60,896 nucleotides of DNA from Polyangiaceae bacterium. GTDB taxonomy: Bacteria; Myxococcota_A; Polyangia; Polyangiales; Polyangiaceae. Made by a program: the position numbers and the translations under genes. The DNA is taken from assembly GCA_029261965.1 (NCBI GenBank), contig JAJDAH010000464.1:1-60896 (forward strand), given 5' to 3'. This document shows positions 18,121 to 27,844 of the stretch, piece by piece (the stretch's first letter is position 1; the number at the start of each line of letters is the position of its first letter). The notes beneath the pieces are model-generated. The model did no database searches and was not told where the DNA came from. It saw nothing but the letters and a program-made list of their open reading frames with translations.

Positions 18121-19059
18121 TCACTCTTGGCCGTAGGTGCTCTCGCCGCGGATGGTCATCTTGCCGTTGCCGGCGAAAACCGTCCCCTCGGGGTCCGTGC
18201 CTTCGATGGTCACGGGTCCTTCGAGCAGCATCTTGACCGGCCACGCCGTGTCGGCGCGAATCGTGATGTGGCCTTCCAACGGGATGAGGGTTCTCAAGCC
18301 GTTGTCGACGCTGTCGACGGTCATGCCGAGTTTGAACTTGCCCACGCGATCGGCGCCAGTGCCCTCGACGTCGATGAACTGCAGGGTGACCGACGTCATG
18401 CCGTCGCCCGGACCGAAGATGCCGCGCATGTCTTCGGGGGTGATCGGGATCACCTCGCCGGGCAACAGCGGGCGATTCGGCAGGAGCTTGGACAGCTGGT
18501 TGTTCTTGCCGAAGTCCTTGTTCTCTTCGCGTAGGGCTTCGAGCTCGACCTCGCTCACTTTGGTCCCGTCTTCTCGCGCGAAGGCCGTTTTGCCCGCCTT
18601 CAGCTCGATGATGTACGTCTTGCCCGTCAGCGGGCTCTTCTTCGTCATCGATTGCGGGCCTTGAGCCTTCTTTTTTGTCATCTCGACGTAGGTCACCTTT
18701 TTCTTGGTGATGCCCTCGGCGTTCGACGCGAGCGAAACGACGTGCTTGCGCTCGACATTTCCTTCGGTGGAGGTGACTCGGTCGGTTTGCTCGCCGCGGG
18801 TGGCGACGATGTGCACTTCGAGCGACATGCTCTGGTGATCGGTGCGGGTCGCTCCGGGTTTCGGAACCTGGAGCTTGAAGGTCACCCCCTCGGCGTCTGC
18901 GGAGCCGCCACCGCTCGCGCCAGGTACCGATGCCGGTGTGCTCGTCGCGGGGTCATCGGTACCCGGCGGGGCGGGCACCACGGGTTCGGGTGGGCCGCCG
19001 CAGCCCGCGTAGACGGCGAGCAAGAGCACGAGACCGGTCTTCTTTTCGAAAATGGGCAT
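18121..19059 (-). CDS. Lipoprotein of unknown function
   Basis: A 312-residue exported protein. A signal segment and lipobox VYAGCGG are followed by a Pro/Ala/Ser linker (about 25-50), then a beta-rich soluble domain with many Lys/Thr (GITKKKVTYVEMTKKKAQG). I recognise no catalytic motif. The pattern of a charged N-terminal half and a strand-rich second half (VTLQFIDVEGTG, GHITIRADTAWPV) resembles myxobacterial lipoproteins of unknown role. It lies between two other exported-protein genes. Confidence 0.78.
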   Translation of the reverse strand: MPIFEKKTGLVLLLAVYAGCGGPPEPVVPAPPGTDDPATSTPASVPGASGGGSADAEGVTFKLQVPKPGATRTDHQSMSLEVHIVATRGEQTDRVTSTEGNVERKHVVSLASNAEGITKKKVTYVEMTKKKAQGPQSMTKKSPLTGKTYIIELKAGKTAFAREDGTKVSEVELEALREENKDFGKNNQLSKLLPNRPLLPGEVIPITPEDMRGIFGPGDGMTSVTLQFIDVEGTGADRVGKFKLGMTVDSVDNGLRTLIPLEGHITIRADTAWPVKMLLEGPVTIEGTDPEGTVFAGNGKMTIRGESTYGQE

Positions 19060-19145
19060 TTCGACGATGCAGCTTGGGGGACACCGGCCGTGGACTCAAG
19101 GCTTTAGCTCCGCGCGTCCGCGGTGGGGCGGGCTAGAATGCAGCC

Positions 19146-20318
19146 GTGCTTCGGACGACGGTTTTACTGGCTTCGTGTCTCGTGGTGGCCTGCGGCGACA
19201 GCTCTGGCGGACCGACGAGCGGCGACGGGAGCGGGGGGAGCGGGGGGAGCTCGAGTGCCGGAGCTCCGGGCACGGGTGGAGTCGGTGCGACTGGCGGTGC
19301 GCCAGGCACCGGTGGAGCCGGCGCGACGGCAGGCGCTGGAGCGGGCGGCGCTGGCGCAGCGGGCGGCGGCGCGGGTACGCCGGCCATGGGAGGAGCAGCC
19401 GGAATGGGTGCAGCGGGGAGCAGCGGCGCGCCGGCGACGGGGGGCGCGGGCGGCATGCCGACGGCGGGACCGCTCGACGACGTCCTGCGCGTGAATCACA
19501 TCCAGAACGAAGGCACGCACAACAGCTATCACGTCGACACCGTCATGCTCATCCCGCAGTGGAACTACACCCACGCTCCTCTCGATCAGCAGCTGGCGCT
19601 ACAGGGCGTGCGCCATTTCGAGCTCGACGTGCACTACAGCGCCGGACAGTTTCTCGTCTATCACGTGCCTGTCGACGTGGGCACGACCTGCAGCACGTTC
19701 ATCGAGTGTTTGACCGTCATCAAGACGTGGTCGGACGCGAACATCGCGCATTCGCCGATATTCATTCTGATCGAGCCCAAGGATGAGCTGGACCCCGAAA
19801 AAATCGCCGGGCACTACGACGAGTTGGAAACGGAAGCGCTGAGCGTGTGGCCGCGCGACAGGGTTCTCGCCCCCGACGACGTGCGTGGCGCGCATCCCGA
19901 TCTGCGAACGGCGATCCTCGCCGACGGATGGCCGACCCTCGGCGCGACGCGGGGCAAGATTGCGTTTTTTCTCATGGGCGGCACGAGTGACTACGTCACC
20001 GATCCCTCGATGGCGTCCAAGCTCATGTTCGCCCGCGGCGACGAGCCGGATCCGTGGGCGGCGATCCTCAAGCTCGAAGGTCCCGAGAGCGACGAAGCCG
20101 AAATCATGCAGCGGGTGCAGGAGGGGTTTCTGGTGCGCACGCGCTACAACGGCGGAAACCTCGACTATGTCCAGACGCGAATCGACGCTTCGCTACGCAG
20201 TGGCGCGCACTTCTTGAGCGGCGACTTTCCGGAAATGTTCATGATCCCCGGTGGCACGCCGTCGCGTTGCAATCCGGTGAACGCACCGACCGAGTGCGTG
20301 AACACCGCCATCGAGTAG
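19146..20318 (+). CDS. Ca-dependent phosphoinositide PLC-like (PI-PLC-C1) lipoprotein
   Basis: A 390-residue exported protein. Lipobox VVACGDS is followed by about 85 residues of Gly/Ala linker, then a PI-PLC X-like barrel. The first catalytic His is His125 in NEGTHNSYH. The metal-binding pair is ELD (159-161) in GVRHFELDVHY. A second His is at 173 in FLVYHVPVD, and an acid/basic pair lies in ILIEPKDEL. The Cys pair TCSTFIECL also matches the calcium-dependent C1 subfamily rather than the Bacillus-type enzyme. Expected reaction: cleavage of the phosphodiester of phosphatidylinositol-like lipids outside the cell. The key residues appear intact. Confidence 0.85.
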   Translation: MLRTTVLLASCLVVACGDSSGGPTSGDGSGGSGGSSSAGAPGTGGVGATGGAPGTGGAGATAGAGAGGAGAAGGGAGTPAMGGAAGMGAAGSSGAPATGGAGGMPTAGPLDDVLRVNHIQNEGTHNSYHVDTVMLIPQWNYTHAPLDQQLALQGVRHFELDVHYSAGQFLVYHVPVDVGTTCSTFIECLTVIKTWSDANIAHSPIFILIEPKDELDPEKIAGHYDELETEALSVWPRDRVLAPDDVRGAHPDLRTAILADGWPTLGATRGKIAFFLMGGTSDYVTDPSMASKLMFARGDEPDPWAAILKLEGPESDEAEIMQRVQEGFLVRTRYNGGNLDYVQTRIDASLRSGAHFLSGDFPEMFMIPGGTPSRCNPVNAPTECVNTAIE

Positions 20319-20348
20319 CGCTCGCGGCTGGCTCTCGCGGGAGCTGGT

Positions 20349-20942
20349 TCAGCGGGACCGTCGGATCGAGCGGGACGGCGGCGCGGTGCCGGCGTAGCCG
20401 AGCGCTGCAATTTCTTCGCCGTAGACTTCGTCGATGAACGCTATCGACTCGCGGTCGTGCGGGTTGGTGTTGCGCCCCGTCGACACGTTCTTTTTGGGCA
20501 GCGGCGTCGGGGGGAGGTCCAGTCGGTCGGTGAGTTGCCGCCAGTCCTCCGCGAGGGTCTCGTAGCGGAGCAGGAGCTTGCTCGGCGCCACGTGCCAGAA
20601 GAGCACTCCCGGCGTCCGCTGCCAGCGTCTAAAGGGCAGACGGTCGCCCCCGTGCACCCGTGTCAGGTAGTCCACGAGCGGTTCGGTCGGTGATTGCCGC
20701 CACCATTCGCTCAACCACACGTCGTAGTGACTTCGCACCGTGCTGACGACGATTTCCCCGTCGTAGGCGATGTGCCGGCGCACGTCGTCGAAGCTCGCGT
20801 GGTGGCTCGCTCCGATGGCCGTGTGGTCCAAACCGATGTCGACGTATTGGCCCCCGAGACTGCGTAGCGCCTCCGTCGTTGCCCAGCTCGCCACACCGTG
20901 GTGGGCGAGGTACAGGAGCTTTCCGGGTAGAAAGACCGCCAC
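20349..20942 (-). CDS. Sulfotransferase-like protein
   Basis: A 197-residue cytosolic protein with the outline of a small sulfotransferase: an N-terminal Lys/His segment (PGKLLYLAHHGVAS) where the PAPS-binding loop would be, a central VRSHYDVWLSEWW like the R-N-P-x-x-R/W-x-S-x-x region, YETLAEDWRQL and a C-terminal EEIAALGY. The phosphate-binding loop is not canonical, so cofactor use needs care. It starts with GTG at 20942. It is convergent with the PI-PLC-like gene (30 bp apart) and 15 bp downstream of the small Cys-containing lipoprotein on the same strand, so probably co-transcribed with it. Confidence 0.72.
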   Translation of the reverse strand: MAVFLPGKLLYLAHHGVASWATTEALRSLGGQYVDIGLDHTAIGASHHASFDDVRRHIAYDGEIVVSTVRSHYDVWLSEWWRQSPTEPLVDYLTRVHGGDRLPFRRWQRTPGVLFWHVAPSKLLLRYETLAEDWRQLTDRLDLPPTPLPKKNVSTGRNTNPHDRESIAFIDEVYGEEIAALGYAGTAPPSRSIRRSR

Positions 20943-20957
20943 TCGGGCGAGAGCCTA

Positions 20958-21353
20958 TCATCCGGGATCGCAGCTCGAACCGGATTGAAGCGAGATCACC
21001 GCGCGGTACTGCTCGCACTCGGGCGACTCGCCGATTCCCCCTTCGTGGAGAACGTGTTCGCAAGCGACGCCGTCGAGAGAGACGAGGCTGTCGTCTTCCA
21101 GCGCGGCGCAGACGGCGCCAACGCCCGTGCCGACGGCGACCGGACCGAGCTCCCAGGTGTCGCAGCCCGGGCCCATCGCGGGCGCGCGGTCCGACCCGGC
21201 CTCGGTCTGCGCGGAGGCGGCAGCGTGGCCGTCGAGCTCGAGGCCGTCGGGGCTATCGCCGGGCTCCGGAGCCACGTCCGCGGCGCAACCTGCGAGGAGG
21301 AGGCTGAAAGCCGCTGTTTTCGCCAGAATCTGCCCAATCGTCATCGTCTTCAT
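20958..21353 (-). CDS. Small Cys-containing lipoprotein
   Basis: A 131-residue exported protein with signal segment and lipobox LLLAGCAAD, an acidic linker, then a compact region with about five cysteines (GPGCDTW, AVCAAL, VACEHVL, PECEQY, SSCDPG). No family recognised. ATG 21353 is preferred; ATG 21344 is possible. It is followed closely by the sulfotransferase-like gene. Confidence 0.65.
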   Translation of the reverse strand: MKTMTIGQILAKTAAFSLLLAGCAADVAPEPGDSPDGLELDGHAAASAQTEAGSDRAPAMGPGCDTWELGPVAVGTGVGAVCAALEDDSLVSLDGVACEHVLHEGGIGESPECEQYRAVISLQSGSSCDPG

Positions 21354-21471
21354 CTGGAAGAGAGAGCCGCCCGGGGGATGTGAAGGCTTGGGGGTGAGTT
21401 TTTTTCGGTCGCCGCGAGGGCTTTGCGCCGGCGGCGGGTCGGAGGCCCCGGGGTAGGGTCCTCGAGCTCGC

Positions 21472-23376
21472 GTGCCCATCGTCACCGCAAAAAAGGTCCA
21501 CAAGGCTTACGGCGCCCACGTCGTGCTCGGCGAAGCCAGCCTGACCGTGCATTCGCTCGAACGGGTCGGAGTGGTGGGGAGAAACGGCGCGGGCAAGAGC
21601 ACGTTCGCGCGGATCCTCGCGGGACTCGAGGCGCCCGACCAGGGAGAGATTTCACGGCGGCGCGGGGCGACGGTGCTCTATCTCGACCAAGTACCGAGCT
21701 TCGATGGGGATCCGAGCGCCGAAGAGGCGGCGGCGAGCGGGCTCAGTGCTTGGTCCGAGGCCGTCGGTCGCTACGAAGAGGTGAGCCGCGCGCTCGAGGC
21801 TGGCGGCGACGATCTCGATTCGCTGCTCGAAAAGCAGACCGAACTCGCCGACGAGGTCGAGCGACTCGGGGGGTGGGAGCAGAAGCACCGAGTGGCTTCG
21901 ATGCTGGGCCATCTCGGGATGAATGATCTCGAGAAACGGATCAGCTCGATGAGCGGCGGTGAGCGTCGGCGAGTCGCGCTGGCACGCATCCTCATCGCAC
22001 GTCCCGACCTCGCGATCCTCGACGAGCCGACGAACCACCTCGACGCCGAGACCATCGAGTGGCTCGAAGGTTTTCTGCTCGACGAGTACCCGGGGGCGGT
22101 GCTGCTCGTGACGCACGATCGCTACCTGCTCGACCGCGTGGCGTCCCGGACGGTCGAGATCTCCGACGGCGGTGTCTACAGCTACGACGGCGGCTACGAA
22201 CTCTACCTCGAGAAGAAGGCGGAGCGGATGGCCCACGTCGAACGGACCGACCGGAACCGGCAGAATTTTCTCCGCAAGGAGCTCGAGTGGCTTCGGCGGC
22301 AGCCCAAGGCCCGGACGACGAAACAGAAGGCCCGCATCGATCGAGCGGAGACCGCGCGCGCCGTGAAAACGCCGCAGGCCGAGCGCGCGGCGAAGTTCGC
22401 CGTCGACGTCACGAGGAGCGGCAAGACCATCCTCGAGCTTCGCGAGCTTCAGCTCGAGCGCGGAGGCGACGTGCTTTGTGACGGCCTCGACTTGTTCGTG
22501 ACCCAAGGTGAACGAATCGGCGTCGTCGGACGAAACGGAACCGGCAAGACGACCCTGTTGTCGACGCTTCTCGGCGATTTCGAGCCCTCTTCGGGCACGG
22601 TGACGCTAGGAAAGAACACCAAGATTGCCTACCTGGACCAGCTGAGGGGCGACCTCGACGACGAGTTGACGGTGTTCGAGAACGTCGTCGGCGACCAGTC
22701 GCGAATCGAAATCGGTGGCCAAGTCATCGAGACGCGCAGTTACCTCGAACGGTTCGCGTTCGACGGACATCAGCAGCGGCAACCGGTCTCTTCCCTGTCT
22801 GGCGGCGAACGGGCGCGCGTGGCGCTCGCGCGCATGCTTCGCCAGAGCGCGAATCTCGTCATCATGGACGAGCCGACGAACGATCTCGATGTCGCCACCC
22901 TCGGGGCGCTCGAAAGCATGCTGGTGGATTTTCGAATCACTGCGATCGTGGTGACCCACGACCGGTGGTTTCTCGATCGGGTGGCGACGGCGATTCTGGC
23001 GTTCGAGGGCGACGGCAAGGTCGTCCGCTACCCGGGCAACTACGACACGTTCCGTCGACTGCGCGCGCAGGCGTTGCTCGAGCGAAAAGAACAAGCGCAA
23101 GCCGAACGTCCAACGAAGAAGGCCACCCGCGAGAAACCGAAGAAGTCGCTGACTCGGGCAGAGGAGCGCGAGCTCGAGTCGCTACCCGACGCCATCGACG
23201 TCGCCGAAGCGAAAGTAGCGGCGCTCACCGAAGAGCTGGCAGATCCGGCGACCTACGCCGATGGCGGCAAAGAAGCTCCGCGGCTGACGAGCGAGCTAGC
23301 CGAAGCAAAAGCCGAGATTGAAAAACTCACCGTGCGCTGGGAGCTGCTCGAAACCAAGAGGAGCGGGGCCAGCTAG
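21472..23376 (+). CDS. uup: ABC-F ATPase, Uup-like
   Basis: A 634-residue cytosolic protein with two tandem ABC ATPase domains and no membrane part, as in the ABC-F family acting on ribosomes. The first domain has Walker A GRNGAGKS (36-43), signature MSGGERRRVALARIL and Walker B DLAILDEPTNHLD. The second has GRNGTGKTT, LSGGERARVALARML and NLVIMDEPTNDLD. A Lys/Arg-rich inter-domain linker and a C-terminal coiled coil (about 555-630) match Uup, which binds DNA and ribosomes. Start is GTG. Its stop overlaps that of the convergent MopE-like gene by 3 bp through a GCTAGC palindrome. The ABC-F call is firm; the Uup subtype is likely. Confidence 0.93.
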   Translation: MPIVTAKKVHKAYGAHVVLGEASLTVHSLERVGVVGRNGAGKSTFARILAGLEAPDQGEISRRRGATVLYLDQVPSFDGDPSAEEAAASGLSAWSEAVGRYEEVSRALEAGGDDLDSLLEKQTELADEVERLGGWEQKHRVASMLGHLGMNDLEKRISSMSGGERRRVALARILIARPDLAILDEPTNHLDAETIEWLEGFLLDEYPGAVLLVTHDRYLLDRVASRTVEISDGGVYSYDGGYELYLEKKAERMAHVERTDRNRQNFLRKELEWLRRQPKARTTKQKARIDRAETARAVKTPQAERAAKFAVDVTRSGKTILELRELQLERGGDVLCDGLDLFVTQGERIGVVGRNGTGKTTLLSTLLGDFEPSSGTVTLGKNTKIAYLDQLRGDLDDELTVFENVVGDQSRIEIGGQVIETRSYLERFAFDGHQQRQPVSSLSGGERARVALARMLRQSANLVIMDEPTNDLDVATLGALESMLVDFRITAIVVTHDRWFLDRVATAILAFEGDGKVVRYPGNYDTFRRLRAQALLERKEQAQAERPTKKATREKPKKSLTRAEERELESLPDAIDVAEAKVAALTEELADPATYADGGKEAPRLTSELAEAKAEIEKLTVRWELLETKRSGAS

Positions 23377-25409
23377 CAGGGGTTGATGTTGAGCTGATAG
23401 AAGCCGCTCGAGAAGTCGCTGAAGCCGTCCACTACGATGATGCGGTCCTGTCCTGCTCGAACGTCGAGTTGAATCAAAGAGTCAGGAGCTGTTCCGCCAT
23501 CGTCGTCGCAAGCGATGATTGGTCGGACGCAGGACGGTCGAATCGTCAGGGCCGTGTCGTAGCCGGAGCCATTGGTGTCGAATTGGAAACACCCGTCAGC
23601 CGGAGCTCGCCACGCGAACGCGATGTCCGGGCTGCCGCCGCCGCCGGCGCAGGGCGCGTCGAAGTCGTTGCTCTGCGTTTGCGTGTTGCCGACCGCGAGC
23701 GCGTCGCCGAGGGCCGAGCCGAGGTCGCTCATGGGGCACGTCGACGAGCAACCGGGATTGCCGGCGCAATCCGGGTCGGCACAATCGACCAGCATGTCAC
23801 CGTCGTTGTCTCGTCCGTCGGTGCAATTCACTTCGGGATCGCAGGAAAGGATGTTCAACGCGTACTGGCCTGCCGAGCCGCCGTTGAAGCCGTCGACGAC
23901 GACGACGACGCGCTCGCCGGCGAAAAACGGTCGCTGAATGCGTGACTGGAGACTTCCGCCGGCGTCGTCGTCACACGAGATTTCCGGGCCCATGCACGAG
24001 CCCTGCAAGGTCAACGCCGTGTCGTAGTTCGAGCCCACGGTGTTGAACTCGAAGCACCCGTCGGTGGGGGCGGTCCAGCTGAAGGGGTCGTCGGGGCTGT
24101 CGGCCCCGGCAGCGCAAGACGCGCCGAAGTCGTCCGAGGAGCCCTGGGTGTTGCCGGTGATCACCGGCGAGCCGAGCTCGGAGCCGAGATCGCCCCGCGG
24201 GCAAGATCTTGCGCAGAACGGACGACTGCTGCAGTCCGGGTCTTCGCAATCGGTGAGCCCGTCGCCGTCGTCGTCCATGCCGTTCCGGCAGGCGTTTTCG
24301 ATCCGCGGCGGACATTGGGGGGAGAAGTTGCAGTCCGGGTCCGCGCAGTCGACGAGCCGGTCGCCATCGTCGTCGACACCGTTGCCGCAATCTTCGAAGG
24401 GAAACGGGCAAGCCGGCGAGCCTTGGCAATCGGGGTCGTCGCAATCGACGCGGCCGTCACCGTCGTCGTCCTGACCGTTGAAGCAGTTTTCGAACCTCAT
24501 GCCGCACTCGGGGAAGGCGGCGCAGTCGGGGTCCTCGCAGTCGGTGAGCCCGTCGCCGTCGTCGTCTCGCCCATTGAAGCAATCGAACTCGCGGTCGCCC
24601 GAGCACCGCTCGATGTTGAGCTGAAACGGACCTTCTTCACCGGGGTTGAAGCCCTCCACCACGATGAACACTGATTCGCCCTGACCCAGCTCGGTCTCGA
24701 TGAGCGAGCTCACGTCGCCGCCGCCATCGTCGTCGCACGCGAGCTCGGGTCCGGAGCACGACCCCTCTAGCATCAAGACAGTGTCCATCGGCGAGCCGCG
24801 GGTGTCGAAGCGGAAGCAGCCGTCGTTCGGCGCGGTCCAGAAGAACGCGGAGTCGGGGACGTCGAAGTTTCCGCAGCTCGACGCGAAGTCGTCCGCGGCG
24901 CCGAAGGTTTCGGAGACCGTCACCGGTGCGCCGAGGGCGTCGCCGAGATCGGCGACGACACACATCGGCACTCGGCAGCCGCTGGTCTCGAAGGAGCAAG
25001 CCGAGCAGCGGAGCGCGCCCCCCGGCAAACCGAGGGACTGACACGATTGCCCGCCGAGCTGGTTGCCATCGCATTGCTCTCCACGGTCGATGACGCCGTT
25101 GCCGCAGGCGCCGCCGCGCTGACAATCGCCAGTTTCGAGGGTGCAGCGAGCGTTGCAGCCGAGGCGACCGTCACCGAGACCGAGCGACGAGCAGGTTTGG
25201 CCTCCGACGTTGGCGCCGTCGCAGGTTTCTCCAGGGTCGATGACTCCGTTGCCGCAACTCGCCGGTCCCGGTCCGCCGCCATCGCTACCAGGTCCGGGTC
25301 CGGGTCCGCTGGAGCCCCCGCTACGTTCGAGCGGCGTCCGGCTGCCGCACGCGGCGAGCACGACGAAGAAGACGAAGATGAATAAGTGCCCCAAAGAGCG
25401 ATGCCCCAT
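23373..25409 (-). CDS. MopE-like/PPC-like repeat lipoprotein
   Basis: A 678-residue exported protein. Lipobox VLAACGS is followed by Cys-rich DUF4215-like repeats (CGNGVIDPGETCDGAN). Then come about six MopE-type units of the form D-G-R/M-D-D-D-G-D-G-L-T-D-C-x-D-P-D-C, and three beta domains resembling bacterial pre-peptidase domains (each with DTVL/DTAL, ACDDDGG and FIVVEGFNPG-like strands). The D-x-D-x-D-G units look like calcium loops; binding is inferred. It is a surface or adhesion-type protein with no enzymatic motif. ATG 25409 gives a normal signal peptide. Confidence 0.9.
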   Translation of the reverse strand: MGHRSLGHLFIFVFFVVLAACGSRTPLERSGGSSGPGPGPGSDGGGPGPASCGNGVIDPGETCDGANVGGQTCSSLGLGDGRLGCNARCTLETGDCQRGGACGNGVIDRGEQCDGNQLGGQSCQSLGLPGGALRCSACSFETSGCRVPMCVVADLGDALGAPVTVSETFGAADDFASSCGNFDVPDSAFFWTAPNDGCFRFDTRGSPMDTVLMLEGSCSGPELACDDDGGGDVSSLIETELGQGESVFIVVEGFNPGEEGPFQLNIERCSGDREFDCFNGRDDDGDGLTDCEDPDCAAFPECGMRFENCFNGQDDDGDGRVDCDDPDCQGSPACPFPFEDCGNGVDDDGDRLVDCADPDCNFSPQCPPRIENACRNGMDDDGDGLTDCEDPDCSSRPFCARSCPRGDLGSELGSPVITGNTQGSSDDFGASCAAGADSPDDPFSWTAPTDGCFEFNTVGSNYDTALTLQGSCMGPEISCDDDAGGSLQSRIQRPFFAGERVVVVVDGFNGGSAGQYALNILSCDPEVNCTDGRDNDGDMLVDCADPDCAGNPGCSSTCPMSDLGSALGDALAVGNTQTQSNDFDAPCAGGGGSPDIAFAWRAPADGCFQFDTNGSGYDTALTIRPSCVRPIIACDDDGGTAPDSLIQLDVRAGQDRIIVVDGFSDFSSGFYQLNINPC

Positions 25410-25515
25410 CTAGTGATGTTCCCAGTCCGGTCGACCTTGGTCAAATCCGTGGCGGCGGGCGCCGGGGGGGCGGCGGTTCGGTTGGCGAGTCGCGATCCGC
25501 GATACAGTGCACCGC

Positions 25516-26307
25516 ATGGGTCGACTCGAAAACAAACGAGCCGTGGTCACCGGCGCAGCGAGCGGGATCGGAAGAGCGAGCGCGATCGCTTTTGCGGAGC
25601 AAGGCGCAAGAGTGGTCGTGTGCGATGTCGAAGCGACTGGCCTCGGAGAGACCACCGAGCTCATTCGGGACGCGGGGGGCCAGGTGCGTTCGGTTGTGGG
25701 GAGCGTTTCGGATCCCGAGCTCGTCGAAGACCTCGTTCAGCAGTCGGTTAGAGAGCACGGCGGACTCGATGTGTTCTTCGCGAACGCTGGGGTGTCCGGC
25801 GGATTGACCCAATTGTTCGATCTGCAAGTCGAGGACTGGTTGAGTCTGTTGAAGGTCAACCTCATCGGCCCGTTTCTCGCGATCAAACACGCGGGCAGGT
25901 ACATGCGTGAAAACGGCGGCGGCTCGATCATCTGTACCGCCTCGGTGGCGGGCATTCGATCCGGCGCGGGCTCGACCCACTACAGTGCGAGCAAAGCTGC
26001 CGTCATCAACCTCGTGCAGACCGCGGCGTGTCAGCTGACGGGCACAGGGGTACGGGTGAACGCCATTTGCCCGGGACTGATCGAGACCGGCATGACCCAA
26101 CCGCTCTTCGACTACGCGCGGGCGGCCGGCAAAGAGAAGAAGATAGGGCAGCTCAACCCGACTCGGCGGGCCGGCCAGCCCCAAGAGATCGCCCACATGG
26201 CGTTGTTCCTCGCCAGCGACGAGAGCAGTTACGTGAACGGTCAGGCGTGTGTCGTCGACGGGGGCTTGTCGGCGAGCCACCCGTTCGTGCCCGGCAAGCT
26301 CGCCTGA
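25516..26307 (+). CDS. Short-chain dehydrogenase/reductase
   Basis: A 263-residue cytosolic NAD(P)-dependent oxidoreductase of the classical SDR family. It has TGAASGIG at 12-19, the D at 37 in VVVCDVEA that favours NAD over NADP, NAG at 90-92, catalytic Ser143, Tyr156 and Lys160 in YSASK, and a PG turn ([12 protein letters not shown]). The C-terminus ends [12 protein letters not shown], typical of tetrameric SDRs. ATG 25516 fits the family start better than the GTG nine bases upstream. Substrate unknown. Confidence 0.93.
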   Translation: MGRLENKRAVVTGAASGIGRASAIAFAEQGARVVVCDVEATGLGETTELIRDAGGQVRSVVGSVSDPELVEDLVQQSVREHGGLDVFFANAGVSGGLTQLFDLQVEDWLSLLKVNLIGPFLAIKHAGRYMRENGGGSIICTASVAGIRSGAGSTHYSASKAAVINLVQTAACQLTGTGVRVNAICPGLIETGMTQPLFDYARAAGKEKKIGQLNPTRRAGQPQEIAHMALFLASDESSYVNGQACVVDGGLSASHPFVPGKLA

Positions 26308-26367
26308 GCGCTCATTCTTTTGGCTGGGCGCTCACTCTTTTGGCTGGGCGCTCACTCTTCTGGCTCG
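26308..26367. repeat. Three 20-bp tandem repeats between convergent genes
   Basis: Three exact-length 20-bp units (GCGCTCATTCTTTTGGCTGG and two near-identical copies) begin right after the SDR stop. The third unit contains the stop and last codons of the convergent hydrolase gene. Confidence 0.93.
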
Positions 26368-27707
26368 GCGTCTGGCTGCTTTTCCCCGAGCTGTTTGAGC
26401 TCGAAGGGCGACGAGCTCACGAGCATGCGCACCTGGTCGTACACGTCCGGGTGGTTCACGAAATGGAAGTGGTGCATTTTCGGGAACACTCGACCGAAGT
26501 GAAAGGGGATGCGCCGCGCATGCTCCGGATGATGTCCGGCGGCGCTCGGCAGTCGCACGAGTAGATCTCCGACGAGCTGCGATGCCGGATGGTTCGGGTC
26601 GCGATGCACGGTTCCCGCGATGAAGTAGTACCCGACGTTGTCGGCGAACGGGATATCCTGACGGTTGTCCTCGAGCAGCGCGTCGGGGTTCTTGTCCTGC
26701 CACTCGTGGTCGACGATGTAGCCGAAGCGCAGGTCCTTGATGCCGGCGCTGCGCGCGTTGAGCACGGCGGCGGGCACTTTCGTTCCCGCGGTGTCGAACA
26801 CACTCAGCAGAGAGGTGAGGGCGTTGGTGGCCTTTTCCAGCGGAGCGCCGAGATGCGGTGAGGCGAGGGAGACGACGTGGCGGAGTTTTTTTGCCCAAGG
26901 CTCGTCGTGCTCGCTGCCGTAGTGCGCGGCGCTTCGCGAGACGAGACCGCCCATGCTGTGGCCGATGAGCACGATCTCTTCGACGGAGTCGGGGTAGACG
27001 CGGAGCAGCTCGGAGAGCAACCGACTGAGGTGCTTGCCGTTCTCCGAGATGTGTCGGCCCGAGTTGTACCGCACATACATGGGCGTGAAGCCGAGGTCCT
27101 CTTCGAGCTTCGTGCCGAAAGTCACGCTCGGATCGCCGTAGTACTGCTCGGCGAAGAGGCTCCAGGACCATTCGGTGCAGCTCAACCCGTGCACGAACAC
27201 ACAGAGCTTTTTCTTGGGTTCCGCAATCGCCTCGGCGAGGGCCTCTTCGGTCAGCTCGAGAACGCGGCCGTCATGGCGGAAGCTCATGCCGAGGTCGAGC
27301 GCGTTGTTGCGCGATTCGAGAAAGTCGCCGATGAAGCCGTTGAGAACGCCCTCCGCCGAGTCGAGCAGCCAGGCGAACGAGCCCGCGGAGTCCGAACGCA
27401 GCGGGGTAGACAGCTCTGTATCGGTTTTTGGCTCGATCTGGCCGGCCACGTTGCTCGCAACCGAATAGCCGGCGTCGGCGATTTGCCCGATCCCTCGATT
27501 GACGGTGCGAATCGTGGTGTAGACGCCGGCGGCGGTCATCTTCTGCACGTCGTGCACGACCTCGGCGGGCTCGGCTACGGGCTCGACGATCTTGGCGTAT
27601 CTGAGCGTCTTGGCAGCGACGTCGTCGTGGGTTTTTTGCACGAGATTCGTCGTGACTTCGACCGCGTCGAAGACGAGGTCCTTCAAGCCCCGGAGCTTCT
27701 TCTTCAT
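26352..27707 (-). CDS. Alpha/beta hydrolase, PGAP1-like lipase type
   Basis: A 451-residue protein, predicted cytosolic. About 150 N-terminal residues are helical with few family features. A lipase-like alpha/beta hydrolase domain follows, with an oxyanion strand LCVFVHGLSCTEWSW, nucleophile elbow GHSMGG in EEIVLIGHSMGGLVSRSA, and VVSLASPHLGAP, which is typical of PGAP1/triacylglycerol-lipase-like folds. A His near HHFHFVNHPDVYD probably closes the triad. ATG 27707 is preferred over a TTG 39 bases upstream. Likely an esterase or lipase; substrate unknown. Confidence 0.85.
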   Translation of the reverse strand: MKKKLRGLKDLVFDAVEVTTNLVQKTHDDVAAKTLRYAKIVEPVAEPAEVVHDVQKMTAAGVYTTIRTVNRGIGQIADAGYSVASNVAGQIEPKTDTELSTPLRSDSAGSFAWLLDSAEGVLNGFIGDFLESRNNALDLGMSFRHDGRVLELTEEALAEAIAEPKKKLCVFVHGLSCTEWSWSLFAEQYYGDPSVTFGTKLEEDLGFTPMYVRYNSGRHISENGKHLSRLLSELLRVYPDSVEEIVLIGHSMGGLVSRSAAHYGSEHDEPWAKKLRHVVSLASPHLGAPLEKATNALTSLLSVFDTAGTKVPAAVLNARSAGIKDLRFGYIVDHEWQDKNPDALLEDNRQDIPFADNVGYYFIAGTVHRDPNHPASQLVGDLLVRLPSAAGHHPEHARRIPFHFGRVFPKMHHFHFVNHPDVYDQVRMLVSSSPFELKQLGEKQPDAEPEE

Positions 27708-27844
27708 GAGACCGTCGACGATAAGGATCTCGGGCTGACTGGGCAACTGCGCCCCTCGACAAATCGACCGAAGAAGCGTGATCTCTTTGCCTCGCTCGCT
27801 CGTATGCGGGGACGCCGGAGGAAAACCCCGGCCGGAGGAGAATC

